DNA of 51,550 nt, taken from positions 1-51,550 of the forward strand of contig CAYSFC010000003.1 of the NCBI GenBank assembly GCA_964430665.1, read 5' to 3'. A model generated the notes under the pieces. The model did no database searches. It saw only the letters and a list, made by a program, of their open reading frames with translations, and had not been told where the DNA came from. The position numbers and the translations under genes were made by a program. Positions 33,355 through 42,247 of this stretch are shown one piece after another. Origin of the DNA: JAQUYS01 sp964430665. GTDB lineage: Archaea; Nanobdellota; Nanobdellia; Woesearchaeales; SKGA01. How positions within the stretch are numbered: the first letter of the stretch is position 1; each line of letters opens with the position of its first letter.

Positions 33355-34173
33355 ATGAAAGAAAGAATAACTATAACACTAGATAAAACATTATTAAACA
33401 GTGTGGATAATACAATAGATAATACAAATGTCAAAAATAGAAGTCATGCAATTGAACTTTTATTGTCAAGGTCTTTGAAACAAAAAAATCTCAAAAAAGC
33501 AATACTTTTAGCAGGGGGCACAACCAAAATTGGCTTAGGAAAATCCAAAACTTCTGCTTGCTGCTCGATCGTTAATTCTCGTAGAGTTATAGAACATATA
33601 ATTTTATCTTTAAAGAAAAATAACATAGATGAATTTATAATAGTTGGAGAGAAAAGTTGTGTCGACAAAATAAAAACTTATTTACATCCTGAAAAATATA
33701 ACGCCGAAATAAAATTCATAGAAGAAATTGAAAATGCAGGAACTGCAGGAGCATTAAAATTAGCTTCAGAAGAAATAAGTGGACCTGTTGTTGTTTGTAA
33801 CACAAATTCTTTGTTTCAGATAGATTTAAATGAAATGTTTGAGTTTCACAAAAAATCAGATTCTTTAGCAACAATAGCTTTAACTACAGCAACAGATGTT
33901 AAAAAATTTGGCGTGGTTACTTTAAATGGAACCAAAGTTTTTTCCTTTGATGAAAAACCATCTAAAAAAATACCCTCAAACATAATATCTGCAGGATGTT
34001 ATATTGTTGAGCCCGAGATTTTAGATTTAATTCCTGAAGGTTATAGTAAAATTGAAGAAGATGTTTTTCCAAAGTTAGCTAGACAAGAAAATCTTTCTGG
34101 ATTTATGTTCTATGGTAAATGGAATAGAATAGATTCTAAAGAAGCAATTGAAAGAGCAGAAGGCGAATGGTAA
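33355..34173 (+). CDS. Ribbon-helix-helix protein fused to a nucleotidyltransferase-like domain
   Basis: 272 residues. Residues 1-45 are a ribbon-helix-helix DNA-binding domain (RITITLDKTLLNSVDNTI, then NRSHAIELLLSRSL). Residues about 48-272 follow the fold of sugar-1-phosphate nucleotidyltransferases (KKAILLAGGT, NAGTAGALKLA, KKFGVVTLNG, SFDEKPSK, SAGCYIVEPEIL). The catalytic loop is eroded: after LAGG the sequence is TTKIGLGKSKTSACC instead of the GTRL...PK motif. I infer a sensor that binds a sugar nucleotide or phosphate and controls transcription, probably including its own. Activity is not excluded. Confidence 0.85.
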   Translation: MKERITITLDKTLLNSVDNTIDNTNVKNRSHAIELLLSRSLKQKNLKKAILLAGGTTKIGLGKSKTSACCSIVNSRRVIEHIILSLKKNNIDEFIIVGEKSCVDKIKTYLHPEKYNAEIKFIEEIENAGTAGALKLASEEISGPVVVCNTNSLFQIDLNEMFEFHKKSDSLATIALTTATDVKKFGVVTLNGTKVFSFDEKPSKKIPSNIISAGCYIVEPEILDLIPEGYSKIEEDVFPKLARQENLSGFMFYGKWNRIDSKEAIERAEGEW

Positions 34174-34219
34174 TAACTTAATTCAATTAACGGACTATTA
34201 TGTCCATATTTTTCTTTTA

Positions 34220-34288
34220 GAAAATAAAATAAAAAATAAAAAAATAAATTGAGTTCAGAGCCCTGTTCACAGCTTGCTTCGGAGCTCT
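34220..34288 (-). terminator. Probable terminator of the exosome operon
   Basis: On the minus strand AGAGC (34288-34284) pairs with GCTCT (34261-34257) across the Rrp42 stop codon, followed by a long U-rich run (34250-34220). The U-tract alone fits archaeal termination. Confidence 0.5.
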
Positions 34289-35040
34289 TTGGATTTTTCT
34301 AAAGCCACATCAAACATATTACTAATTTCTTCAGCTTGTAATCCAACATCTCCGCCCTTTTGCAAGGAACAAAATTCACCATTTTCTTTTACAGTAACTG
34401 TAAGACGGGCATCAATTGCTTCTTCCTCAACCAATGTAGGATCGACAACCATATGGTCCCCAATTTTACAAATGGTAATTGCAATAGGTTTTTGTTGAAC
34501 TTGAAGCTTTTTATCACTTAGTTTTTTGTAATTGACAGTTCCATCTTCTTTTATTTCAGGAAATTTGGCAGTACTCAAAGCAGCCAAAGCAGCCAAAGCA
34601 CCAATATCAATTATATTTCCGTCATGATTCAAAGGAACTAAATCAACAGAAACTATCCAAACCTTTTCTCCTTTAGTTATACAAAGAGATTTTGTATCGA
34701 CAGCTTTACTTTCTCGAATACCTCTATCAATAACTCGTCCAATTTCAATAGCATCAATACCAGGTGGTCCTGATTCAATATCTCCGTGAGCTATTGGTAA
34801 TAACTCACATCCAACCATCAAAACTCCTTCATCAGGAGAGTCAGGATATGGAGTTCCAATAGATAATTTAACTCCTGCTAAAATTTCTGTGTCTCCAACA
34901 GTAACTCTAGCTGAACCTTCTGCAGTTGTAATAATATCAGTTTCAATTTTAATTTCTCTAAATTCATCTAATTTTCGTCCATCAAATCGAATACCTGCTG
35001 CAAGAGTTTTCAGTAAATGTGTTTTTTCATTATAATTCAT
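34267..35040 (-). CDS. rrp42: Exosome complex subunit Rrp42
   Basis: 257 residues, RNase PH fold (GIRFDGRKLDEFREI, SARVTVGDTEILAGVK, GIRESKAVD). Rrp42 is the non-catalytic PH subunit that pairs with Rrp41 in the hexameric ring. Last gene of the operon; the start overlaps the Rrp41 stop by four bases, and AGGTG lies seven bases upstream. Confidence 0.96.
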   Translation of the reverse strand: MNYNEKTHLLKTLAAGIRFDGRKLDEFREIKIETDIITTAEGSARVTVGDTEILAGVKLSIGTPYPDSPDEGVLMVGCELLPIAHGDIESGPPGIDAIEIGRVIDRGIRESKAVDTKSLCITKGEKVWIVSVDLVPLNHDGNIIDIGALAALAALSTAKFPEIKEDGTVNYKKLSDKKLQVQQKPIAITICKIGDHMVVDPTLVEEEAIDARLTVTVKENGEFCSLQKGGDVGLQAEEISNMFDVALEKSKELRSKL

Positions 35041-35747
35041 TTTTCTTCACCTGCAATTTTATATTTGTCTCTAATTGCTTGTCTTTGAATTTCTGCAATT
35101 TCCACACAAGCTTCTTTTCCCATTTCAATTGCCTTATTTAATTCTTCTTTGGTAACTTGTCCGTCCATTTGAAGTAAAGTTATTTCTCCAGTTGAAGGTA
35201 CTGAAGCCATTGCAGTATCTACTGCTCCACCTTTCGTTTCATCAGCTTCTTCCTCATAACTTAAATCAACAACAACATCTCCTTTAACACGTCCAACAGC
35301 CACTGCTGCAACCATATCATTCATAACAAGTCCCGCATCTGCTAATGCAATTGAAGCTGCACAAATTCCAGCACATCTGCTACCTGCATCTGTTTGAGGA
35401 AGTTCTATGAAAACTTCAAAGCCACTATTTTTAAATTTAGTTAAATCTAAAACAGGCATTAATGCCTTTTCAGACACCATACTTAATTCTTTTGCTCTTC
35501 TGTTTGGTCCAGGTCTAACTCTTTCTCCCTGACCAGAAAAAGGCATCATATTATAATTAACTCTAAGTATACCTGTTTCATGTTTCATTAAAAATCTAGG
35601 TTTTATTTCTTTAGGACCATATACTGCAGCATATGCCCAAGTTTTACCTATTTTAAAATATCCACTACCATCTGCGTTTTTTATCACGCCTGCTTTAGCC
35701 TCAATAGGTCTAAGTTCGTTTGGTTTTCTACCATCAATTCTGCTCAT
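35037..35747 (-). CDS. rrp41: Exosome complex exonuclease Rrp41
   Basis: 236 residues with the RNase PH fold and catalytic features of Rrp41: RIDGRKPNELRPI, MPFSGQGERVRPGPNRRAKE, LPQTDAGSRCAGI (phosphate and RNA binding) and VVDLSYEEE with the catalytic Asp. It degrades or tails RNA 3' ends using phosphate or NDPs. Overlaps rrp4 and rrp42 by four bases each. Confidence 0.97.
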   Translation of the reverse strand: MSRIDGRKPNELRPIEAKAGVIKNADGSGYFKIGKTWAYAAVYGPKEIKPRFLMKHETGILRVNYNMMPFSGQGERVRPGPNRRAKELSMVSEKALMPVLDLTKFKNSGFEVFIELPQTDAGSRCAGICAASIALADAGLVMNDMVAAVAVGRVKGDVVVDLSYEEEADETKGGAVDTAMASVPSTGEITLLQMDGQVTKEELNKAIEMGKEACVEIAEIQRQAIRDKYKIAGEEK

Positions 35748-36499
35748 TGTTCATCACCTTGAGTTTCTTCTTCAAAATCATCATTTTCTTCAGTTTTGTC
35801 TTCTAATTTAACACCAGTTTCTTTTTCTAGAAATTGTTTAATTCTATCAGTCAATCCTGAGATGTGTGATTCTTTTTCAATTTTTTGAATTGTTTGAGCT
35901 GCAAGGTTTTCCATTTTAGGATCTTCTCCATATAACCAAACTAATCCATTTTGTCCAACAACTATTTTACAATCAGTTGCTTGTTTAATTAAAGAAACCA
36001 TTGAACCTTTCTTACCAATTACTCGTGGAACTTTATATGTATTTATAGGAATAATTCTCCCTCCACGTAATTTGTGTAATCCTTGTCCTCTTACACTCAA
36101 ATCAATTAAATTTTGACTTGAAACATTTGTTATTTTTGCAACAACATAATCATTTATTTTAAAATATTTAGCTAAATCTGCACCTCTAGGAATAAATTCA
36201 AAACTTCCATCCTTTACAGGTATGAGAGCACTGTGAGGTCCTCCTAAATCTACTCTCCACCCAGCCGAAATTATATCAAAAACTTTTCCTATAATTACAT
36301 CATTTCGTCTTGGCGAATACTTTCCAGCTAAAGGAATTGTTTTTATAACTTTTCCATCCAAGGAAACAATTCCAATTTTATTAGCTAATATTTTTTCACC
36401 CAACCTATATGTTCCATAGCTTGGAAGATAGTCCATACCTTCAGCAACCACTTGCCCTGGCACGACAACGTCTTTTTCTTGTACTAATAACTTACTCAT
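35744..36499 (-). CDS. rrp4: Exosome RNA-binding cap protein Rrp4
   Basis: 251 residues: N-terminal domain, S1 domain (KYSPRRNDVIIGKVFDIIS-type start) and KH domain (INTYKVPRVIGKKGSMVSLI), with an acidic tail. It caps the exosome ring and gives poly(A)-rich RNA affinity. ATG 36499 is chosen because GGAGAG lies seven to eight bases upstream; ATG 36514 would precede it. Confidence 0.95.
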   Translation of the reverse strand: MSKLLVQEKDVVVPGQVVAEGMDYLPSYGTYRLGEKILANKIGIVSLDGKVIKTIPLAGKYSPRRNDVIIGKVFDIISAGWRVDLGGPHSALIPVKDGSFEFIPRGADLAKYFKINDYVVAKITNVSSQNLIDLSVRGQGLHKLRGGRIIPINTYKVPRVIGKKGSMVSLIKQATDCKIVVGQNGLVWLYGEDPKMENLAAQTIQKIEKESHISGLTDRIKQFLEKETGVKLEDKTEENDDFEEETQGDEQ

Positions 36500-36519
36500 T
36501 TTATATCTCTCCATATATC

Positions 36520-37242
36520 TTATTTTATTTTTTCAATATTTACACTCGCGTGAGTTTGACTATTCAAATTTGAAATTAAATCTTGACTTCTACCTGCAGC
36601 AATTCTCACTACAAACATAGCACTTCCATCATGCAACCACTTTTCATTAATAAGAGTCCCTTCAGATAAAAGAATTCCTTTAACTTTAGCAGCATAATGT
36701 GTTGGTGCATGGACTGAGAATTCAAATTCCTCAACAGAAATAGGAATTATTGGTTGTAATTTTTGCATTATTTCCTTTACTTGCGATTCTGCAGATTTGT
36801 TATAATCGATTTTAATTTTAGCCTCTTCCATTGCCGCCTCAATTCTGTTTATTGGATGAGGCAACTTTGTTTTAGGATCAACAGCGTTTCTATGAATTAT
36901 GTTAATTATTTTTTTTAACTTTTTTTCATGAATCTCTTGTCTATATTTTTGTGTGAATTGAATTTCACCTTTATCAATCATAACTTTAGCAATCTTAAAA
37001 ACATCAGTTGTATTAAATACTTTTTCCAAATCTTCTTCAGCAGATAAAAGTCCTTTTTTCATATCTGAAAATATTTTATTTGCTTGAATTATCTCTTCAA
37101 CATCAACAACTTCTCCGTTTTTATATGCTATAATTTTGTCAGGTTCTATTGCAATTTCAAATTGAATCCCATGACTTTTATAGCGAACAAGATTAACAGA
37201 TATTTGTTTTCTGTCATCAATTAATTTATCGCCTTTAGTCAT
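36520..37242 (-). CDS. sdo1: Ribosome maturation protein SBDS
   Basis: 240 residues with the three SBDS domains: N-terminal FYSH (VNLVRYKSHGIQFEIAIEPD), helical middle (IINIIHRNAVDPKTKLPHP with the conserved HP-PINRIEAAM) and ferredoxin-like C-terminus. It helps release anti-association factor aIF6 from the large subunit. AGGTG five bases upstream of the ATG. Confidence 0.96.
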   Translation of the reverse strand: MTKGDKLIDDRKQISVNLVRYKSHGIQFEIAIEPDKIIAYKNGEVVDVEEIIQANKIFSDMKKGLLSAEEDLEKVFNTTDVFKIAKVMIDKGEIQFTQKYRQEIHEKKLKKIINIIHRNAVDPKTKLPHPINRIEAAMEEAKIKIDYNKSAESQVKEIMQKLQPIIPISVEEFEFSVHAPTHYAAKVKGILLSEGTLINEKWLHDGSAMFVVRIAAGRSQDLISNLNSQTHASVNIEKIK

Positions 37243-37250
37243 TTTTTCAC

Positions 37251-37967
37251 CTATTTAGTGATTTTAATTAATTCTTCTTTAGAGAATTTTTTCATTTCTT
37301 TACTATCTTTACAAATGTATGCTGCATCAATTCTCTCAATTGAGAAAGCTTCATCTAAAAATTGTTTTATTGCTTTAACAGCCAATTTAAGAGCATCTTC
37401 AACTTTCATATTATCTTTATATTCTTTATGAAGAATTTCTTGAATTTCTCCTTCCCCTTCACCAATAACTGAAGCTCTGTATTGATAGAATAATCCTGTT
37501 GGATCTGTTTGGTATAACTTTACACCATCGTTAGCTACACCTGCTACTAAAAGGGATACGCCAAAAGGTCTTAAACCACCAGACTGAGTACATAATTGTT
37601 TCAAATTACAAATATCTTTAACAATTGTTAAAGTATCTACAGGCGTATCATACTTAATTTTATTGTCTTGAGCTTTGCTTTGAGCTCTTTCTATTAAAAC
37701 TCTTGCATCTGAAATAATTCCTGCAGCTGTTGCAATTATATGATCGTCTATTTGAAATATTTTATCAATTGCTTCAGTTACAACTAGTTTATCTGCAATA
37801 CGTTTGTCTGTAACTAATAAAACTCCATCTTTACAAACAAGACCCATAGCAGTGTTTCCTAATCGCACTGTTTTCTTTGCGTACTCAACTTGCAATAACC
37901 GTCCATCTGGACTAAACATGGTTATTGCTCTATCATATCCCATTACTTGATGTGGCATAGGTTGCAT
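37251..37967 (-). CDS. psmA: Proteasome subunit alpha
   Basis: 238 residues of the alpha type: the N-terminal gate YDRAITMFSPDGRLLQVEYA, then GVLLVTDKRIADKL and the usual alpha/beta sandwich. Alpha rings gate the 20S proteasome and lack catalytic Thr. A purine-rich GAGG precedes the ATG. First genes of this operon are pop5 then psmA, as in the archaeal exosome superoperon. Confidence 0.96.
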   Translation of the reverse strand: MQPMPHQVMGYDRAITMFSPDGRLLQVEYAKKTVRLGNTAMGLVCKDGVLLVTDKRIADKLVVTEAIDKIFQIDDHIIATAAGIISDARVLIERAQSKAQDNKIKYDTPVDTLTIVKDICNLKQLCTQSGGLRPFGVSLLVAGVANDGVKLYQTDPTGLFYQYRASVIGEGEGEIQEILHKEYKDNMKVEDALKLAVKAIKQFLDEAFSIERIDAAYICKDSKEMKKFSKEELIKITK

Positions 37968-37989
37968 TTTCTTTTTCCTCTTAATTTTT

Positions 37990-38331
37990 TTACATATATT
38001 TTTCTTTGGCCTTTTTCAGAATTCCTGAAACGCCCAAAGTTGTTATTCTAACTTCATTCACTCCTAATTTTGAAATCAATAAAAAGTTTGCTCGAATTTC
38101 ATCAACCATTTTGTGATTCACTCGAATTATTCCTTTTAACGATTCTGAGTCGAATGCAATAGGTAATATTCCTGCCTTTGCAGTTCCGAAAACACCTAAA
38201 TTTTCTTTTAATTTGTGAATGAATTGCTCTTGTATTTTTCTACCATTAAATTCGCCTTTAATTTCAAGATTATATACTAAATACCTTTTCTTTTCTTTTG
38301 CACTTGGTCTCAAAGCCTTTAACGATAGCAT
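37990..38331 (-). CDS. rnp2: Ribonuclease P protein component 2 (Pop5)
   Basis: 113 residues with the Pop5/Rpp14 RNP-like fold: LKALRPSAKEKKRYLVYNLE at the start, then GIIRVNHKMVDEIRANFLLI. Pop5 pairs with Rpp30 to stabilise the RNase P catalytic RNA. ATG 38331 has AGGAAG upstream and matches the family start; the frame reaching 38370 is probably not translated. Head of the operon. Confidence 0.88.
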   Translation of the reverse strand: MLSLKALRPSAKEKKRYLVYNLEIKGEFNGRKIQEQFIHKLKENLGVFGTAKAGILPIAFDSESLKGIIRVNHKMVDEIRANFLLISKLGVNEVRITTLGVSGILKKAKEKYM

Positions 38332-38484
38332 TTTCTTCCTGTATATTTGCTTTATATCCTTAGAATACAAATATACTATATTCCACTTATTCTTTCACAA
38401 GTTGAACTATATGATTGTGAACTTATTTATAAATGTTATCTTCCAAATAGATTATTTTTTAAAGAAGGCTTTATTTCCAAAAAT

Positions 38485-39396
38485 ATGAACTTTAAACGTC
38501 TTTTCAAACAAATTCTACTACTCTCAAGCTGTCCAACATATGGAGGACAAGCTGTTATGGGAGGTGTTATGATGAAAGGAAAAAACACATATAGTGTTTC
38601 TCTGTACAATAATAACGAAGTTCATACAAAATCCTTTCCATTCAAATCATTAACACAAAAAGTTAAATTCTTAGGACTTCCTTTCATAAGAGGAATAATA
38701 ATGCTTTTTGAAATGTTAATAATAGGATATAAATCATTATCTTATTCTTCAGAATTTGAATACACTAAAGAAACAGAAGATGAATCTTCTGCATTTGGAA
38801 TAATGATGGTAATAAGTTTAATTTTCAGTTTATTTTTTGCAATATTTTTATTTAAATTAGTACCTCTCTCTGCAGCAACTTGGATAGATTCAATATTTAA
38901 CTTATCTTCAGTCTGGTTCAATTTACTTGACGGAGGAATAAAACTACTTATTTTTATTTCATATGTATATTTCATAGGATTACTTCCAGAAATAAAAGAT
39001 GTCTTTAGATATCATGGTGCAGAACATAAAACTATAAATTGTTTTGAAAGTGGAAAAGAATTAAACTTAAAGAATGTAAGAAAACAATCAACCAGACATT
39101 TAAGATGTGGAACAACATTCTTACTTCTAGTAATAGTCATAAGTATTTTAGTTTATGTTTTAATACCCAAAACATTACCTTTTGGCTATAATCTATTATT
39201 GAGAGTTGCACTGCTGCCTTTCATTGCTTCAATTTCATATGAATTTCAAAGATTAGCTGCTAGAAAAAATATTTGGATATTAAAATTATTTTTATATCCG
39301 GGATTACTACTACAAGCATTAACTACAAAAGAACCTTCAATAAAACATTTAAGATGTGGTATTGCTGCTTTAAAAGATGTTATTAAAAATGATTAA
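38485..39396 (+). CDS. DUF1385 family membrane protein
   Basis: 303 residues with the family signature YGGQAVMGGVMMKGKNTYSV at the N-terminus, FLGLPFIRGIIMLFEML, and a His/Cys-containing loop HGAEHKTINCFESGKEL followed by STRHLRCGTTFLLL. Five to six membrane helices. Biochemical role unknown. The frame extends to 38347, but ATG 38485 starts the conserved part; a TATA-like TTTTTTAAAG lies about 25-35 bases upstream. Confidence 0.88.
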   Translation: MNFKRLFKQILLLSSCPTYGGQAVMGGVMMKGKNTYSVSLYNNNEVHTKSFPFKSLTQKVKFLGLPFIRGIIMLFEMLIIGYKSLSYSSEFEYTKETEDESSAFGIMMVISLIFSLFFAIFLFKLVPLSAATWIDSIFNLSSVWFNLLDGGIKLLIFISYVYFIGLLPEIKDVFRYHGAEHKTINCFESGKELNLKNVRKQSTRHLRCGTTFLLLVIVISILVYVLIPKTLPFGYNLLLRVALLPFIASISYEFQRLAARKNIWILKLFLYPGLLLQALTTKEPSIKHLRCGIAALKDVIKND

Positions 39397-39840
39397 TTAT
39401 TCTTTTCTCCAAACATCCATATAATATTCAAAATTTTGTTTTCCTGCCAAAGTTAATTTTAATTTAGACAGTTCCTCTAAAGTTGCCCATTTAAAATCAG
39501 AAAATTTATCTTCCTCAAGAGGCTTAGCTTCACCAGAAGCCCATTCACAAACAAAAGAGGGACCAATCCAATGTTTACCTTCTTCAACAGCTTCAACCAA
39601 ACGCAAAAATTTTAAATTTTTAATCTCAATACCAAATTCTTCTAAAACTTCTCTTCTAATACCTTCTTCGAAAGTTTCTCCAAAATCTAAACCTCCACCA
39701 GGAAAATCCCAAAGACCAATATCATCTCGTGCTTTAAATCCTCTTTTACCAACAAGAATTTTACCTTCTTTTAAAATTAAAGCTCCAACACCCACACCAA
39801 TATAATGTTCGCCCTTTATCATTTTGAATAATTTCTCCAC
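39397..39840 (-). CDS. NUDIX hydrolase
   Basis: 147 residues with a complete NUDIX box: GGGLDFGETFEEGIRREVLE followed by EFGIEI. The start VGALILKEGKILVGKRG and WDFPGGG fit the ADP-ribose/nucleotide-sugar type, but the substrate is not determined. It overlaps the upstream coiled-coil gene by 22 bases. Confidence 0.92.
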   Translation of the reverse strand: MEKLFKMIKGEHYIGVGVGALILKEGKILVGKRGFKARDDIGLWDFPGGGLDFGETFEEGIRREVLEEFGIEIKNLKFLRLVEAVEEGKHWIGPSFVCEWASGEAKPLEEDKFSDFKWATLEELSKLKLTLAGKQNFEYYMDVWRKE

Positions 39841-40175
39841 ATTTTTTCCAATTCATTTTTGTGAACAAAATCTTCAACATTCCATTTTTCAGCTTCTTCT
39901 TTGAAAATATCAAATTCTTTTTTAGTTAATTTATCTTTAAGAACATTTCCAATATTAAATATTATTTGGACAATAGAATCTACTTGAGAAGAAATTTCAT
40001 CAACATCTTTTCTTATTTTTTTCATTTCAAAATTAAAATTTTTCTGATTTCCATCTAATTTTACTTCAAAATCTTTATATTGTTTTTTTAATTCACTATC
40101 AATTTCATCAAGCAATTTGAATCTGTGATTCAATCTTTCTTCCACCAATTTATTATCCATGTCTATCTTGCACAT
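39819..40175 (-). CDS. Small coiled-coil protein
   Basis: About 118 residues, charged and helical with heptad character (VEERLNHRFKLLDEIDSELK, FEMKKIRKDVDEISSQVDSI). The start is uncertain: GTG 40229, ATG 40175 and ATG 40160 are all in frame. A TATA box near 40238 predicts a transcript start near 40211, which excludes the GTG. No family recognised. It overlaps the NUDIX gene and is divergent from the long coiled-coil gene. Confidence 0.65.
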   Translation of the reverse strand: MCKIDMDNKLVEERLNHRFKLLDEIDSELKKQYKDFEVKLDGNQKNFNFEMKKIRKDVDEISSQVDSIVQIIFNIGNVLKDKLTKKEFDIFKEEAEKWNVEDFVHKNELEKMWRNYSK

Positions 40176-40299
40176 TTCTTTCTTTTTAATTCTTTCTTTT
40201 ACATCTTCCAAACTCTGGAGTAATAACACAACCTTTTTATATATTAATCATCAATTAAGGTGTAATGACTTAGTGCTAGTAAGGGTGCGGGGTAAGACG

Positions 40300-42195
40300 A
40301 TGACTAATGATTTTGATATAATGCCGCCTGTAGAACCAGGTATGGAAGAACAAAAACCAAAAAAAAGCTTTTTCTCTAAACTTTTCAATAAAAAAGAACA
40401 ACCTGTGCCTAATCCCGAAATTGAAGAAAAAATAGATTTACCAGAAGAACCTAAAAAAGACAAAAAACCTGGTTTAAAAGTTGAAGACATAAGAGCAAAA
40501 CTAGGTCTAGACGATCAAGTTAACACTCAACATCTTTATGAAAAATTAGAAAAAAACGCAAATAAAGATGTTGAAAAAGAAGCAAAAGAATATGATATGT
40601 TTACCGAAGAAACAACTGAATTGGAACAAAAAATAGATTTTACAAAAGACGTTCCAGATAAATTTAATTTTGAAGTTCCTGAACACGATTTTAGTGAAGA
40701 TATAAGTATTCCTTCAAAATCAACATCTTTCATTGAAGAAATAAAAGAAGACGTTCCTGTAAAGCCAATCAAAACATCTAAAATTGATAAAGATTTAAAC
40801 ATAGAAGAATTTAATCTTCCTGAAGATGAATTTGATTCTGATATTGAACTGAAATCTCAAAAAGAAGTTAACAAAGATCTTTCAGTTTACAAAAAAGAAA
40901 TGAAAGAATTTGGAGAAGCTACAAAAGATTTAATTCTACAAAAAAAGAGAAAACACTTAGAAAACGTTTTCAAACTTTCAAATAAAGAACATTTAACTTC
41001 GATAGAATCTTTACTAAAATTAGCTAAAGACAATACTAAATATCACAAATTCAAAGATTCCGTCATGAAAAACAAACAATCTTTTATTGCTTGGGTAAAT
41101 AGAGTTTTAGAAGTTCAAAAAGAAACTGAAGATCTTCTAATAAATGAGTTGTTGAAACGTGTAAACAACTTACAAAAAGATTATACTTCTCAAATTAATA
41201 AAAAAGTAACACAATACCAACCAATAAAAGAGAAAAAATTAAATGAATTTAAACAAAAAGAGAACAATCTTAAAAATAAAACCAACTATGTTGAAGACTA
41301 CTCAAAGAAATTAAAAGATTTAAATAAAAAACTTAAAGATGAAGAATCTAAAATAAAAAAAGAAAAAGAATCTCTAAAACAAAAAGAAAATGAATTAAAA
41401 GTAAAGTACGAACATAAAGAAGAAAAATTAAAATCTTTTTATGAACACAAACAAAAAGAATTTAAAACTTGGTCTGATCACCAAAATAAACTACTTAAAT
41501 TAAAACAAGATAAGTTAGACAAACAAAAAGAAAAGTTTGAAGAAGAAGCAAACAAAATCAAAGAAGAACTTTTAGAAGTTAAAAATGATTACATTCAAAT
41601 AAAAAAATTCTATGAAAAAGAATATGGAAAAATAAAACCTTCAATAAATAAAATTCACAAAGAAGAAAAATCCATAGAAACTGAAGAGAAATATTTACAT
41701 CATGAAGAAGAAGAGTTTGAAAATAGACGAAAACAATTAGAAGAAAGTTTAAAACAACAAGAATCCAAATTAGTTGAAAAAATAAATTACAATGAAAGTC
41801 TTTTAGCAACTTTAGCTAAAGAAAAATCAGAATTACAACAAATAAAATCAGATATTGATCAAGGAGGTTTCTCAAATTATCTTAAAAGAGAACTATCAAA
41901 TATGCCTGAAGACGATTATGTTGATCCTGAAGATTTAAAACTAAGACATTCAACAGTATTAGAACCACAAATGAATTCTTTAAATGAATTATACGATATG
42001 ATTTCAGAATGCAAATCCCACTTAATTAATGGAAATTTCGAGAAAACAAAAGAAATCTATAAAAATTTAACAAAAAAATATGCTGACTTAGATGTAAAAG
42101 ATGAAGAGAAAAAAGAAATTGATATAGAAATCAGAGAATTATATGACGATATTCATTTAAAACTCTTAGAATACGAAGCATTATCACATCTATGA
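40300..42195 (+). CDS. Long coiled-coil protein
   Basis: 631 residues. A basic motif near the N-terminus (KKSFFSKLFNKKEQ) and an acidic, disordered region (about 30-200) precede a long Lys/Glu-rich coiled coil (about 210-520), which is SMC-like in composition but has no ATPase. A C-terminal helical domain (about 540-631, MISECKSHLINGNFEKTKEI) resembles TPR-like hairpins I associate with DPANN surface and cytoskeletal proteins. GGGGT six bases before ATG 40300 sets the start; the long frame upstream to 40159 is excluded by the promoter position. Function unknown, perhaps structural. Confidence 0.8.
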   Translation: MTNDFDIMPPVEPGMEEQKPKKSFFSKLFNKKEQPVPNPEIEEKIDLPEEPKKDKKPGLKVEDIRAKLGLDDQVNTQHLYEKLEKNANKDVEKEAKEYDMFTEETTELEQKIDFTKDVPDKFNFEVPEHDFSEDISIPSKSTSFIEEIKEDVPVKPIKTSKIDKDLNIEEFNLPEDEFDSDIELKSQKEVNKDLSVYKKEMKEFGEATKDLILQKKRKHLENVFKLSNKEHLTSIESLLKLAKDNTKYHKFKDSVMKNKQSFIAWVNRVLEVQKETEDLLINELLKRVNNLQKDYTSQINKKVTQYQPIKEKKLNEFKQKENNLKNKTNYVEDYSKKLKDLNKKLKDEESKIKKEKESLKQKENELKVKYEHKEEKLKSFYEHKQKEFKTWSDHQNKLLKLKQDKLDKQKEKFEEEANKIKEELLEVKNDYIQIKKFYEKEYGKIKPSINKIHKEEKSIETEEKYLHHEEEEFENRRKQLEESLKQQESKLVEKINYNESLLATLAKEKSELQQIKSDIDQGGFSNYLKRELSNMPEDDYVDPEDLKLRHSTVLEPQMNSLNELYDMISECKSHLINGNFEKTKEIYKNLTKKYADLDVKDEEKKEIDIEIRELYDDIHLKLLEYEALSHL

Positions 42196-42247
42196 TAAAA
42201 CATCAACATATAGAAAACCATTTAATATACTTTAAATTCTTTTTATC

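Noticed and set aside
38219..38488. 89-residue plus-strand frame at the pop5 start
   Set aside because: Overlaps the pop5 coding strand and its promoter; hydrophobic shadow translation, no ribosome site.
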